Shown here piece after piece: positions 37,498-46,334 of a stretch of 53,477 nt of DNA. Source of the DNA: Candidatus Woesearchaeota archaeon. GTDB taxonomy: Archaea > Nanobdellota > Nanobdellia > Woesearchaeales > GW2011-AR4. Each line of letters starts with the position of its first letter. Positions within the stretch are counted from its first letter, which is position 1. Position numbers and translations under genes: made by a program. Below the pieces are notes generated by a model. It had not been told where the DNA came from. It saw nothing but the letters and a program-made list of their open reading frames with translations, and did not search any database. The DNA lies in NCBI GenBank assembly GCA_018303685.1, contig JAGVXS010000063.1, positions 1-53,477 on the forward strand, read 5' to 3'.

Positions 37498-38331
37498 ATG
37501 AAAAAAAACCTGAAATTTTACCTGAAAGATAAATTAAGTAAAAAAGAACTGCAATTAGTCCCAACCTCCTTTGACATTGTCGGCGATATTGTCATTTTCT
37601 CCGAATTTCCAAAAAAATTAAAAAAAAAAGAAAAAATGATAGGACAAACAATTTTAAAAAATTACCCCCACGTCAAAACAATCCTCAAGAAAACCAGAAA
37701 ATACTCCGGCAGGTTCAGGACTCCGAAATTAAAGGTCATTGCGGGCGAGAAAAGAAAGGAAACAACATGCAGGGAAAACGGCGTTTTGATGAAACTGGAT
37801 GTTGAGAAGGTTTATTTCTCAGCCAGAATGTCAAGCGAGAGGAAAAGAATTGCAGAGTTGATTAAGCCAAACGAGTCTGTATTGGTGATGTTCTCGGGAT
37901 GTTCCCCTTACCCATTAGTTATATCAAAAAACAGCAAATGCAGGGAAGTTTATGGAATTGAAATCAACCCGGTTGCGCATAAATATGCACTGGATAACAT
38001 TAAAAAGAATAAATTAGATAATAAAATCAAGTTATTTCTGGGTGATGTAAAGAGGATACTGCCAAGAATAAACAAAAAGTTTGACAGGGTATTAATGCCA
38101 TTGCCAAAAGGAGGAGAAAATTTTCTGTATCTAGCATTAAGATATATAAAAAACAGAGGCGTTGTTCATTTTTACGATTTTCTGCATGAAGATGAGTTCT
38201 ACAAGGCAGAAGAAAAGGTTAAAGCTGCCTGCAATAGGTTCAAAAAGAAATTCAAAATTCTAAAAACAAGCAAATGCGGCCAGTATTCCCCAAGGTTTTA
38301 CCGAGTTTGCGTCGATTTTTTAGTGGATTGA
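37498..38331 (+). CDS. Trm5/Taw2-family tRNA (guanine-37-N1) methyltransferase-like protein
   Basis: VYFSARMSSERKRIAELI, VLVMFSGCSPYPLVI, GIEINPVAHKYALDNI, FDRVLMPLPKGGENFLYLAL. Confidence 0.85.
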   Translation: MKKNLKFYLKDKLSKKELQLVPTSFDIVGDIVIFSEFPKKLKKKEKMIGQTILKNYPHVKTILKKTRKYSGRFRTPKLKVIAGEKRKETTCRENGVLMKLDVEKVYFSARMSSERKRIAELIKPNESVLVMFSGCSPYPLVISKNSKCREVYGIEINPVAHKYALDNIKKNKLDNKIKLFLGDVKRILPRINKKFDRVLMPLPKGGENFLYLALRYIKNRGVVHFYDFLHEDEFYKAEEKVKAACNRFKKKFKILKTSKCGQYSPRFYRVCVDFLVD

Positions 38332-38370
38332 TTTTGCCCCGAACCTTGGTTCTGGGATGCTTTTTAAAAC

Positions 38371-38537
38371 TTAATTTTTGCTTAAGTTTTTTTGCATTTG
38401 TTGCTTTGTCAACCCTTTTTCCTTGGGGATTTTCTGGTCATAAATATTAAGTGCCCACCTCCGGATTATTTGTCATTAAAATCCTCCATTATGTTAGAGT
38501 CCAAAACGCTTATCACAAATTCCTTGCCTTTTTCCAT
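38371..38537 (-). pseudogene. Possible small hypothetical ORF (~55 aa) with 1-nt frameshift
   Basis: MEKGKEFVISVLDSNIMEDFNDK then, in another frame, IIRRWALNIYDQKIPKEKGLTKQQMQKNLSKN; one extra A in GACAAATAATC would join them. Confidence 0.3.
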
Positions 38538-38574
38538 AACAAAATAAGAAGTTGATTTAGTATATAAAGAAATG

Positions 38575-38593
38575 TGGTGATACATAATCACCA
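38575..38593. promoter_or_regulatory. Palindromic putative operator upstream of TrmB-like regulator
   Basis: TGGTGAT-ACATA-ATCACCA perfect 7-bp arms, upstream of TATA-like AT-rich tract and ATG 38630. Confidence 0.65.
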
Positions 38594-38629
38594 TAAAATT
38601 TAAATAGGTATATAAATTATATTACCTAC

Positions 38630-39361
38630 ATGGAAAGCGTGCTGTACAAGATCGGTATGACGAGGAACGAAGCAAAGGTTTACATGGCTCTTCTTGACCT
38701 GGGAACAGCCCAAGCAGGGCAGATAACAGAAAAATCAGGCGTGCACAGGAGGAATGTCTATGATGCAATAGACAGGCTTATGGAAAAGGGGCTGTTAAGC
38801 TTTGTCATAGTGAACAGCAAGAAGCTATTCAGCCCGGTAAACCCGAAAAGGTTTCTTGAGCTGGTAGAGGAGAAAAAATTTGAGCTGGACACTATAAAAA
38901 AAGATTTTCAGAAGATTCTGCCTGAACTGGAGCTGAAGGCTGCAATGCAGGAAAGGCATGATGTAAGGTTCTACAAGGGCACGGAAGGGCTAAAAACAGT
39001 TTTTGAAGATATAATAAGGACAGGAAAGGACTACATTGGGTACGGGCAGGGGCAGCAGCTGGAGAAGGTACTAAAGCATTACTTCAGGCTTTTCATCATA
39101 AAAAGAGTCAAGGCAAAAATAAGGCTGAGGCTGATATACGACGAAGCTTCGAGAAAAACCTTAAAGAAAAATCCTCTGAGTGACTTAAGATACATGCCTG
39201 ACCAGTACAGCTCCAGGGCGGCTTTGAGAATTTACGGCGACAAGGTTGCAATATTGCTGCTTTCAGAGGAAGAACCACTGGCAATAGTCATAAAAAACAA
39301 GGCAATTGCAGAGGGGTATAGAAAATATTTTGAGGTTATGTGGAAAGCCGCAAAGCAATGA
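38630..39361 (+). CDS. TrmB-family HTH transcriptional regulator
   Basis: LYKIGMTRNEAKVYMALLDLGTAQAGQITEKSGVHRRNVYDAIDRLMEKGLLSF plus TrmB-like effector/PLD-like region. Confidence 0.9.
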   Translation: MESVLYKIGMTRNEAKVYMALLDLGTAQAGQITEKSGVHRRNVYDAIDRLMEKGLLSFVIVNSKKLFSPVNPKRFLELVEEKKFELDTIKKDFQKILPELELKAAMQERHDVRFYKGTEGLKTVFEDIIRTGKDYIGYGQGQQLEKVLKHYFRLFIIKRVKAKIRLRLIYDEASRKTLKKNPLSDLRYMPDQYSSRAALRIYGDKVAILLLSEEEPLAIVIKNKAIAEGYRKYFEVMWKAAKQ

Positions 39362-39480
39362 AAATCGTGTACGCTCATAAGTTACATCCGCATATCATCG
39401 CTTGCGCTCAACGGGTGTTCATAAAATCATCGCGTACACATGACTGGTAAATTCATTATGTTTTTAAGATTTTCCTAAAG

Positions 39481-40635
39481 TCAGCCAAACATGCCGATGT
39501 AGTCTTCCCCCTCTATCTTTTCTTCCTGCTTGACTTTGTCAATGGCTTTCAGGAAATCTTCCCTTGTTACAAAGGTCCTGTCAGCCCTGATTGCAAAATA
39601 GCCTGCTTCCGTGCACACTGCCCTTATCTCAGCGCCGCTGAAGCCTTCCATTCTCACTGCAAGCGGCTCAAGCTTGACATTCTTGCCAAAGCTCATGTCC
39701 TTCGAGTGTATTTTCAGTATGTCAAGCCTTGCTTCCTTATTGGGAATTGGGATGCGGATAAGCCTGTCAAGCCTTCCGGGCCTTATGACAGCAGGGTCGA
39801 GGATGTCTTTCCTGTTTGTAGCCCCGATTACCTTTACATTGTCCAACGGCTTGAAGCCGTCCAGCTCCGCAAGCAGCTGCATGAATGTTCTGTTGACCTC
39901 CCTCTCGCCTGAAGTGCCAACCTCAATCCTTTTGGCTGCCAATGCATCCATCTCATCGATAAAGATTATTGAAGGGGCTTTTCTCCTCGCAAACTCAAAG
40001 ATTTCCTTCACAAGCTTTGCCCCTTCGCCTATAAATTTCTGCACAAGCTCTGAGCCGACAACCTCTATGAAAGTTGAATTTGTTGATGCTGCAACAGCCT
40101 TTGCCAGCAGAGTCTTGCCTGTGCCGGGCTCGCCATGCAGCAGGACGCCTTTTGGAGGGGTGATGCCGATTTTCTTGAAAAGCTCGGGCTTTTTCAACGG
40201 CAGCTCGACAACCTCCCTTATCTCCTGTATTTGATGGCTTAATCCCCCTATCTCTTCCCACGATATTGTCGGCTTTTCAACAATCACAAACTTCTCAACG
40301 TTAAAGCGCCTTGTAATCGGGATTTTTTTTATTATTGTAAGGTTCTTCTGCTCCACCAGGACCAAGTCGCCTGATTTCAGCTTTTCGCAGTCGCCTGATA
40401 TGTTAACAAGAAACTGGTTGCCATTTGGGATTTTTATTAAGCATGAATTCCCCAGCATCTCCCTTACCTCGCACACCATCAACGGAGAAGCCCTGAACCT
40501 CTCGATTTCCTCCTTTAAGCGGTTGATTGTTTCTTTCAGGATTCTATTCTCTTCCTCATACGGATTTGATGATGTAGAATAAGAGTACATTATGCTGTCA
40601 ATGATGTTCTTTGGCTTTGCTTCCTTTGCCGGCAT
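39481..40635 (-). CDS. pan: Proteasome-activating nucleotidase (PAN)
   Basis: N-terminal coiled coil (EEENRILKETINRLKEEIERF), OB domain, SWEEIGGLSHQIQEIREVVELPLKKPELF, GEPGTGKTLLAKAVA, IIFIDEMDAL; C-term MFG. Confidence 0.94.
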   Translation of the reverse strand: MPAKEAKPKNIIDSIMYSYSTSSNPYEEENRILKETINRLKEEIERFRASPLMVCEVREMLGNSCLIKIPNGNQFLVNISGDCEKLKSGDLVLVEQKNLTIIKKIPITRRFNVEKFVIVEKPTISWEEIGGLSHQIQEIREVVELPLKKPELFKKIGITPPKGVLLHGEPGTGKTLLAKAVAASTNSTFIEVVGSELVQKFIGEGAKLVKEIFEFARRKAPSIIFIDEMDALAAKRIEVGTSGEREVNRTFMQLLAELDGFKPLDNVKVIGATNRKDILDPAVIRPGRLDRLIRIPIPNKEARLDILKIHSKDMSFGKNVKLEPLAVRMEGFSGAEIRAVCTEAGYFAIRADRTFVTREDFLKAIDKVKQEEKIEGEDYIGMFG

Positions 40636-40676
40636 TTTGCTTTATTTAATTAAATTCGGTATAAAAAGGTTTGGGT

Positions 40677-41621
40677 TTAAAGTTTTATCTTTCCTTTGCC
40701 CATTATCAAAACCCCGTCAGCGTAAATTGTTGGGTTTTTAATCACGACATCGACATGAAAAGGCACGTCTATTTTGCCTCCAAAGTGCCTGTTGTTGCCG
40801 AAGGCAATGTGGCATGTTCCAGCTACTTTTTCGTCCTCTAAAACATTGCCTGTTATTTTGGCTTTGTAGTTTGTGCCTATGCCAAGCTCGGCTACATTCT
40901 TGTGGAGTTTAGTTTTTAATAGTTTTTTGAATTGGTTTGCAACTTTTCCTCCATTTACACTTGTTATAAAGCCGTCTTTAACAACTAGTTCAATATTTTT
41001 ATCAACCTTGCCCAACCCTCCGACACTTGCATCAACTATAATTGTGCCGTTTGTTCTGTATTCTAATGGCGCGATAAATATTTCTCCTGCAGGCAAATTT
41101 CCAGAAACTCCTCTTTTTGTGTAAATCCCATCATCTCCAAGCCATTTTCTTCCTTTTAGATAAAACTCTATGTTTGTGCCATTCTTTGCTGTTATTTTTA
41201 TCAGGTTTTTGTTTTTTAATCTTGAAATAAGTCTTTTATTTATTTCCCTTATTCTGTAAAAATCAACATCTAAAGCCCTTTTTATCATATCAATTGTAAT
41301 GCCAGGCATGCTTGCCGCCCTTGCGCCATTTTTTATTGCATTATGCCTTGCCTTTGTATGACTCAGTGATTTTGTTGTTGCTAATAGAATTACATTGTAC
41401 TCCAGCATTTCATCTGCAACATTTCTTGGAGGCTCTGTGCCGTGAGATTCCGGAATTGGAACGAGTATTAGTTTTGACTGCTTTGCTATTTTCAATGAAT
41501 TCCTGTATAACGCATTTCCTATCGGCTTTAGCTTAGAATCCGTAACAATCAGGCAGCTTTCATTTGATTTTAGGTTCATGCAGTCTTTAAGTATTATTTT
41601 GCACGCCTTGTCAATTGACAT
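40677..41621 (-). CDS. M29-like aminopeptidase
   Basis: SGNLPAGEIFIAPLE, AELGIGTNYKAKITGNVLEDEKVAGTCHIAFGNN, IDVPFHVDVV. Confidence 0.82.
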   Translation of the reverse strand: MSIDKACKIILKDCMNLKSNESCLIVTDSKLKPIGNALYRNSLKIAKQSKLILVPIPESHGTEPPRNVADEMLEYNVILLATTKSLSHTKARHNAIKNGARAASMPGITIDMIKRALDVDFYRIREINKRLISRLKNKNLIKITAKNGTNIEFYLKGRKWLGDDGIYTKRGVSGNLPAGEIFIAPLEYRTNGTIIVDASVGGLGKVDKNIELVVKDGFITSVNGGKVANQFKKLLKTKLHKNVAELGIGTNYKAKITGNVLEDEKVAGTCHIAFGNNRHFGGKIDVPFHVDVVIKNPTIYADGVLIMGKGKIKL

Positions 41622-41622
41622 T

Positions 41623-43395
41623 TTAAGCTATAAACTCCCCATCTTTTAATATCCAATGCTTGTTTCCATTTTTATCAGTCCCGTAAACATCAAGCTTTTG
41701 CCTTGGCGCATTAAACACAATGTCCATGTGGTATTCCGTGCTCCTGTCAGGCTCAAACCCCGAGCCAAGGGCAATGTGCATCATTCTTGCTATTTTCTCG
41801 TTCACAATCAGGTACTCGCACAGCCTTGCCTTTGGATTCGTGTTAATGGCAAACTCCCCGACTCTTCCAAAATTCTTCTTTTTCAAATCAATTATTTCCT
41901 GCGGCAGGCTCTTGTTTTTTTCCGACTCAAGCAGCAGTTTCATCGCATCATTTTTTCTATTGTTTATCTTGCCGATGACGTCTTTAGGCCCATTTACTAT
42001 GCTGTAGCTGTCCCCGTGGCATTCCACAACCAATGGGTTTTTTTCATCCAGATGATAACTCTGGTCCACATGAACAACAACATCCCCGACGAAGATTCCT
42101 TTCATGTATTCTGGGGTTACAAAAGCCTCTCCGCCCGGTATGTTGCCCATGCAGCCTGCCTTTATGCCGGTCATTTTCAGGTAATCCCTGCTTATTTTTT
42201 CCCTGACATCCGTATCAGAGCGCCTCACCCATCTTCTTGTGCCGTCTGGCTTTACTAAGCCGACTTCAAGCTTTGTTGTGTATTTTTCCTTGGGCTTTCC
42301 TTCAGCGTAGATTACATCACATTTGTCCATTATATCCTTTATCTTCTGGTTCCTGGCCCTTATGTCTGCCCAGTCAACCATGTTTGTGTCTATAAAAATG
42401 TCAATCGGGATTGTCTCAGTAAAAGCTACCCTTGCAATCGGGCTCCTGTCATCATATTTTGTCTGGGGGTAGAAATCCAGCTTGTAGATCATCTGCCCGG
42501 GAGTGAGCCATCTTGTTTTTTTATTTTGGGAGGGGTAGCCAATCACCTCTCCGAAAAGATGCTTGCCGGGATATCCTTTTGGGCTTATTGAGAAAGACAA
42601 GTCAATTGGCTTTATTCTATCAAGTTTTAATAGTTTTGATAACTTTTTATATTTAATAAAAGGCTCTTCATCAATCTCTTTTGAAAGCTCGCAGCCAAGC
42701 AATGTCGTCCTTAATTCTGAGGCCCTTTCACCTTTCTCAAGCATTGATTCCCTGAAAGTATAGGCACTCATTATGGGTTCTGCTGTCTTTTTTGCAGTTT
42801 GAGTCATAGCCCATATTATAGAATACGAATCGAGGTAGTCTTCCAACGGGTGCCCGATTAAATCCTGAGTGGGTATCAGCGTGAATCCAATGCCTACCCT
42901 CTCTCCTTTTTTCAGGGCATATACCTCTCTCCATAAAATTTCAGAAGTTTGCATCAGCTCTTCCATCCTGTAATCTTCAAACCATTCTGTGTGGAAGGGT
43001 AAACTAAAAGGACCTGTAAAATTATTTTCCTTGGATTCAATAATAAAATCCGGCTTTTTGAAGATTTTTATGAACTCGCCCTTTGCTTTTTTGTCAACCT
43101 CTTCAATAAACTTCATTAATGCTGTTGTTTTCTCATTATTTAATCCTTTTTCATGCTCTTCAGAAGCTTCCCATACATCCTTTAAGACATCCAATCCCTC
43201 TGACTTTTTGTTTATTCCAATGCAGCTCACATCTGCACCTAACTCGTGCAAAGCCATGGACAATGGAGCAATTGAATAGAAAGCGTTTTTATTGCTTATA
43301 TCAAAAACAATAAAGAAATTCTTTCCTTTAGCATTTTTTATTTTATTTTTATAGTCTTGAACAGCAGAATTAAACTCGTCTTCATTATATTTCAT
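41623..43395 (-). CDS. M29-like aminopeptidase, long form
   Basis: MGNIPGGEAFVTPEY, GEFAINTNPKARLCEYLIVNEKIARMMHIALGSG, TEYHMDIVF. Confidence 0.8.
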   Translation of the reverse strand: MKYNEDEFNSAVQDYKNKIKNAKGKNFFIVFDISNKNAFYSIAPLSMALHELGADVSCIGINKKSEGLDVLKDVWEASEEHEKGLNNEKTTALMKFIEEVDKKAKGEFIKIFKKPDFIIESKENNFTGPFSLPFHTEWFEDYRMEELMQTSEILWREVYALKKGERVGIGFTLIPTQDLIGHPLEDYLDSYSIIWAMTQTAKKTAEPIMSAYTFRESMLEKGERASELRTTLLGCELSKEIDEEPFIKYKKLSKLLKLDRIKPIDLSFSISPKGYPGKHLFGEVIGYPSQNKKTRWLTPGQMIYKLDFYPQTKYDDRSPIARVAFTETIPIDIFIDTNMVDWADIRARNQKIKDIMDKCDVIYAEGKPKEKYTTKLEVGLVKPDGTRRWVRRSDTDVREKISRDYLKMTGIKAGCMGNIPGGEAFVTPEYMKGIFVGDVVVHVDQSYHLDEKNPLVVECHGDSYSIVNGPKDVIGKINNRKNDAMKLLLESEKNKSLPQEIIDLKKKNFGRVGEFAINTNPKARLCEYLIVNEKIARMMHIALGSGFEPDRSTEYHMDIVFNAPRQKLDVYGTDKNGNKHWILKDGEFIA

Positions 43396-43409
43396 TTTAG
43401 AAAGTGTAT

Positions 43410-44480
43410 TTAAATGATTAATAAATCTTTTGATGTCTTTGTCAATAAAACCGGCTTGTTTTTGAACAACAAAGTGTCCTCAATCCTTATCCCAAATCTT
43501 TTCGGAAAATAAATTCCCGGCTCTATTGTGAAAACCATGTTGTTTTTTATCCTGTCTTTTGAGCTTAAGCTCAGGTTTGGCAGCTCGTGGATTTCAATTC
43601 CAACGCCGTGCCCCAGTCCATGGGTAAAGTAATTCCTGTATTTTCCAAGGCTTTTGACAACAAAATCATAGATTTCAGAGCATTTTTTGCCTGATTTTAT
43701 TTGGATTATTGCATTCTCTTGTATCTTCAACAGCATATTATACATCTCCTTTTCCTTTTCGCTTGGTTTTCCAACATATATTGTTCTTGTTATGTCAGAG
43801 CAGTAGCCCTTGTATTTCACCCCAAAATCAATGACGCAGAAGTCGTTTTTTATTTTTACATTTGATGGCTCGTGGTGCGGCATGCTTCCATTGCTGCCAG
43901 AAGCCACAATCGGGCTGAATGACAATTCCAAGCCGAGTTTTTTTGCCTCGTATTCAAGAAAAGCAGCAGCTTGGCTTTCTGTTTTGAAATGCCTGAAATT
44001 TTTGATTGCCTTCTGCAGTATTTTATCGGCATAAGCGCATGATTTCTTCAGTATTCTGATTTCTTTTTCTGTTTTTGTCTCTCTCAATTTAAGGCATTCA
44101 AAAGCTATGTCTTTTGACTTTATCTTTTTGAATTGATTTCTGAAATGCCTGTAAGAATTCAATGTAAAGCTGCTTTTATCTATAGCAATGTTTTTTGTAT
44201 TTAATCTGTTTTTCCTTGCAATTTTGTAGATTGACTCAAAAAATCTTTTTTTATTCATAGAATATACCTTCTTAACCATTGATTTTTTAGCCCTTTGCAT
44301 TTCCATCTCGGGCACAATCAGAAAGGGCGCATGTTTTTTCGGTATAACCAGCGCGCCAAGCCCCTTATAACCTGAAAAATAGAGCATGTTTGCATTAATT
44401 TTTGACGAGTCTGAATTATAGAATACGGCGGCATCGCTTCGCTTTTTCCCAAGAATTGGCTTCAGCTCATTTATTCTCAT
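43410..44480 (-). CDS. M24 family Xaa-Pro aminopeptidase
   Basis: VIDFGVKYKGYCSDITRTIYVG, THGLGHGVGIEIHELPNLS, FTIEPGIYFP, GIRIEDTLLF. Confidence 0.93.
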   Translation of the reverse strand: MRINELKPILGKKRSDAAVFYNSDSSKINANMLYFSGYKGLGALVIPKKHAPFLIVPEMEMQRAKKSMVKKVYSMNKKRFFESIYKIARKNRLNTKNIAIDKSSFTLNSYRHFRNQFKKIKSKDIAFECLKLRETKTEKEIRILKKSCAYADKILQKAIKNFRHFKTESQAAAFLEYEAKKLGLELSFSPIVASGSNGSMPHHEPSNVKIKNDFCVIDFGVKYKGYCSDITRTIYVGKPSEKEKEMYNMLLKIQENAIIQIKSGKKCSEIYDFVVKSLGKYRNYFTHGLGHGVGIEIHELPNLSLSSKDRIKNNMVFTIEPGIYFPKRFGIRIEDTLLFKNKPVLLTKTSKDLLII

Positions 44481-44525
44481 TGCAATTCAAAACTATTATA
44501 AACCATTTAAATTTTTCCTTTGCCT

Positions 44526-45734
44526 ATGCAGAAATACGGGCTGAGAAACGGGATTACCTTGATTTTTGAGAAGAATAACTCAAAGTCAGTTGCTTTGGAG
44601 GTGATGTTCAAGGTCGGCTCGAATTTTGAAAGCAAAAGCATGGCAGGCATTTCCCATTTTCTGGAGCACATGCTTTTTGAGGGCACGAAAAGCAGGAAGG
44701 ACTCAAGGGAAATTGCGAATGAAATAGAAAAATACGGCGCAGAGTTCAACGCATACACCACAGGCGACAGGACTGCATTTTTTATAAAAATCATCAATAA
44801 GAGATTTGACAGGGCGCTTGACATTTTGTCTGATATGGCTGCCAATCCTGTTTTTGGCAAAAAAATCATTGAGAAGGAAAAGCAGGTTATTCTGAAGGAA
44901 ATCAACATGATTACAGACGACCCAAGGCTGCACCAGTGGATTCTGTTCCAGAAGACATTGTTTGAGAGGCATCCTGCAAAAAACCCGACTTACGGCAGCG
45001 TCGAGGCTGTAAAAAGCTTTGACAGGAAGCATGTTGCTGGCTATTATTTCTCGCATTACCTGCCAAACAACATGATTATCTCCATAGTGGGAAATGTCGA
45101 TGGCGCCAAGACCAAGGTTGAGAAGTATTTCGGCAAACTGAAGCCGGGCAAGCTTGTCAGGAGGCAGCCTGTTGATGAGCCTTTGCAGAAAAGAATCAAA
45201 AAACTCGTTGAAAAAAGGAAAACAAACAACTCTTACATGGCTTTGGGATACAAGACTGCGCCCAGAATGCACAAGGACAGCTATGTTTTTGATGTCATTG
45301 CAGGGATACTGGGCAGGGGGCAGTCAGGCTGGGTTTTTGACGAGATAAGGAACAAAAGAGGGCTGGCGTACCAGGTTGGGGTCAACAATGAAAGCGAGAC
45401 TGACTACGGGATGTTTGCTGTTTACTGCGGCTTGGACAAGAAGAACATAGAAAAGGCGAAAAAAATCATACTGCAGCAGTTCAGAAGGCTTGAGAAACTG
45501 GGCAGAAATGACCTGGAAGAAGCCAAGACTTACATCGAAGGGAGCAATGCGCTTGAGACCGAGGACAATTTTTCAAGAGCGGACAACTTAGCTGTTTGGG
45601 AGTCAATAAAGGATGCGAAACTTGCTGATTCTTATTTGAAGAAGATAAGAAAAGTCACGATAGATGATGTCAGAAGAGTTGCAAAGAAATACCTTAATGA
45701 CAGGTATACTATGGTTGTGATAGAGCAGAAATAA
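44526..45734 (+). CDS. M16 family zinc peptidase
   Basis: GISHFLEHMLFEGTKSR (HxxEH), RTAFFIKIINKRFDRALDIL, GGSGWVF-type region ILGRGQSGWVFDEIRNKRGLAY. Confidence 0.94.
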   Translation: MQKYGLRNGITLIFEKNNSKSVALEVMFKVGSNFESKSMAGISHFLEHMLFEGTKSRKDSREIANEIEKYGAEFNAYTTGDRTAFFIKIINKRFDRALDILSDMAANPVFGKKIIEKEKQVILKEINMITDDPRLHQWILFQKTLFERHPAKNPTYGSVEAVKSFDRKHVAGYYFSHYLPNNMIISIVGNVDGAKTKVEKYFGKLKPGKLVRRQPVDEPLQKRIKKLVEKRKTNNSYMALGYKTAPRMHKDSYVFDVIAGILGRGQSGWVFDEIRNKRGLAYQVGVNNESETDYGMFAVYCGLDKKNIEKAKKIILQQFRRLEKLGRNDLEEAKTYIEGSNALETEDNFSRADNLAVWESIKDAKLADSYLKKIRKVTIDDVRRVAKKYLNDRYTMVVIEQK

Positions 45735-45774
45735 AAAAGTTAAGTTTATAATTGAATTGCCATTTCTTCTTTGC

Positions 45775-46329
45775 ATGGGGGTTTATCATTTTGAGCCGCA
45801 TGCACTTATTTTAGTCACAGGGGTTCCTGCAAGCGGAAAAAAAACATTGATAGAAGGATTGCTTCCATATATTGATGTAACTTATATAGACAGCGAGCCA
45901 CTTAAAGACCAGCGCACAACTTTGCGTGAAGGAGATTTCTACGAGAAGGTAGTCAGACGAGAAGTCTATAGTGAGATAGATTCACGTGTGATGTATGATT
46001 TAGACAGCGGTAATAGTGTTTTAGTAAGAGCAACCTATTCAACAGAAGTACAAAATCCAATCTGGGTTGATAGGTATATTAGAATGACTCAAGCTACTAG
46101 TTTTCAATTAAGACTAATAAGATGTGTTGCGCCAGAAGAAGTTATTAAAGAAAGGATTGAAAAGAGATGTTATGAAAGAGACAAACCAAAATTAAAGGAT
46201 TGGAAGGGGTTTTTGGAAAGAGAACCAATACATGTTCCAATGCCTGATGGAAGCTTTGAATTGGATACTTCTTTAGAACAAAGTGTAGAATTGGCATTAA
46301 ACTTCTTAAAAAATGGGAAGATATCTTAA
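45775..46329 (+). CDS. P-loop kinase-like protein
   Basis: ALILVTGVPASGKKTLIEGLLPY Walker A variant (GxxxxGKK); kinase-like EEVIKERIEKRCYERDK. Confidence 0.7.
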   Translation: MGVYHFEPHALILVTGVPASGKKTLIEGLLPYIDVTYIDSEPLKDQRTTLREGDFYEKVVRREVYSEIDSRVMYDLDSGNSVLVRATYSTEVQNPIWVDRYIRMTQATSFQLRLIRCVAPEEVIKERIEKRCYERDKPKLKDWKGFLEREPIHVPMPDGSFELDTSLEQSVELALNFLKNGKIS

Positions 46330-46334
46330 TATAA

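Noticed and set aside
38334-38366. Intrinsic-terminator-like hairpin CCCGAACC-TT-GGTTCTGGG followed by T-run
   Set aside because: Noted, but archaeal termination mostly depends on T-runs; the loop is only 2 nt, so functional significance is uncertain.
45775-46329. Phage- or defence-related P-loop protein
   Set aside because: Only a Walker A variant supports it; composition is AT-rich but no other defence gene is adjacent.
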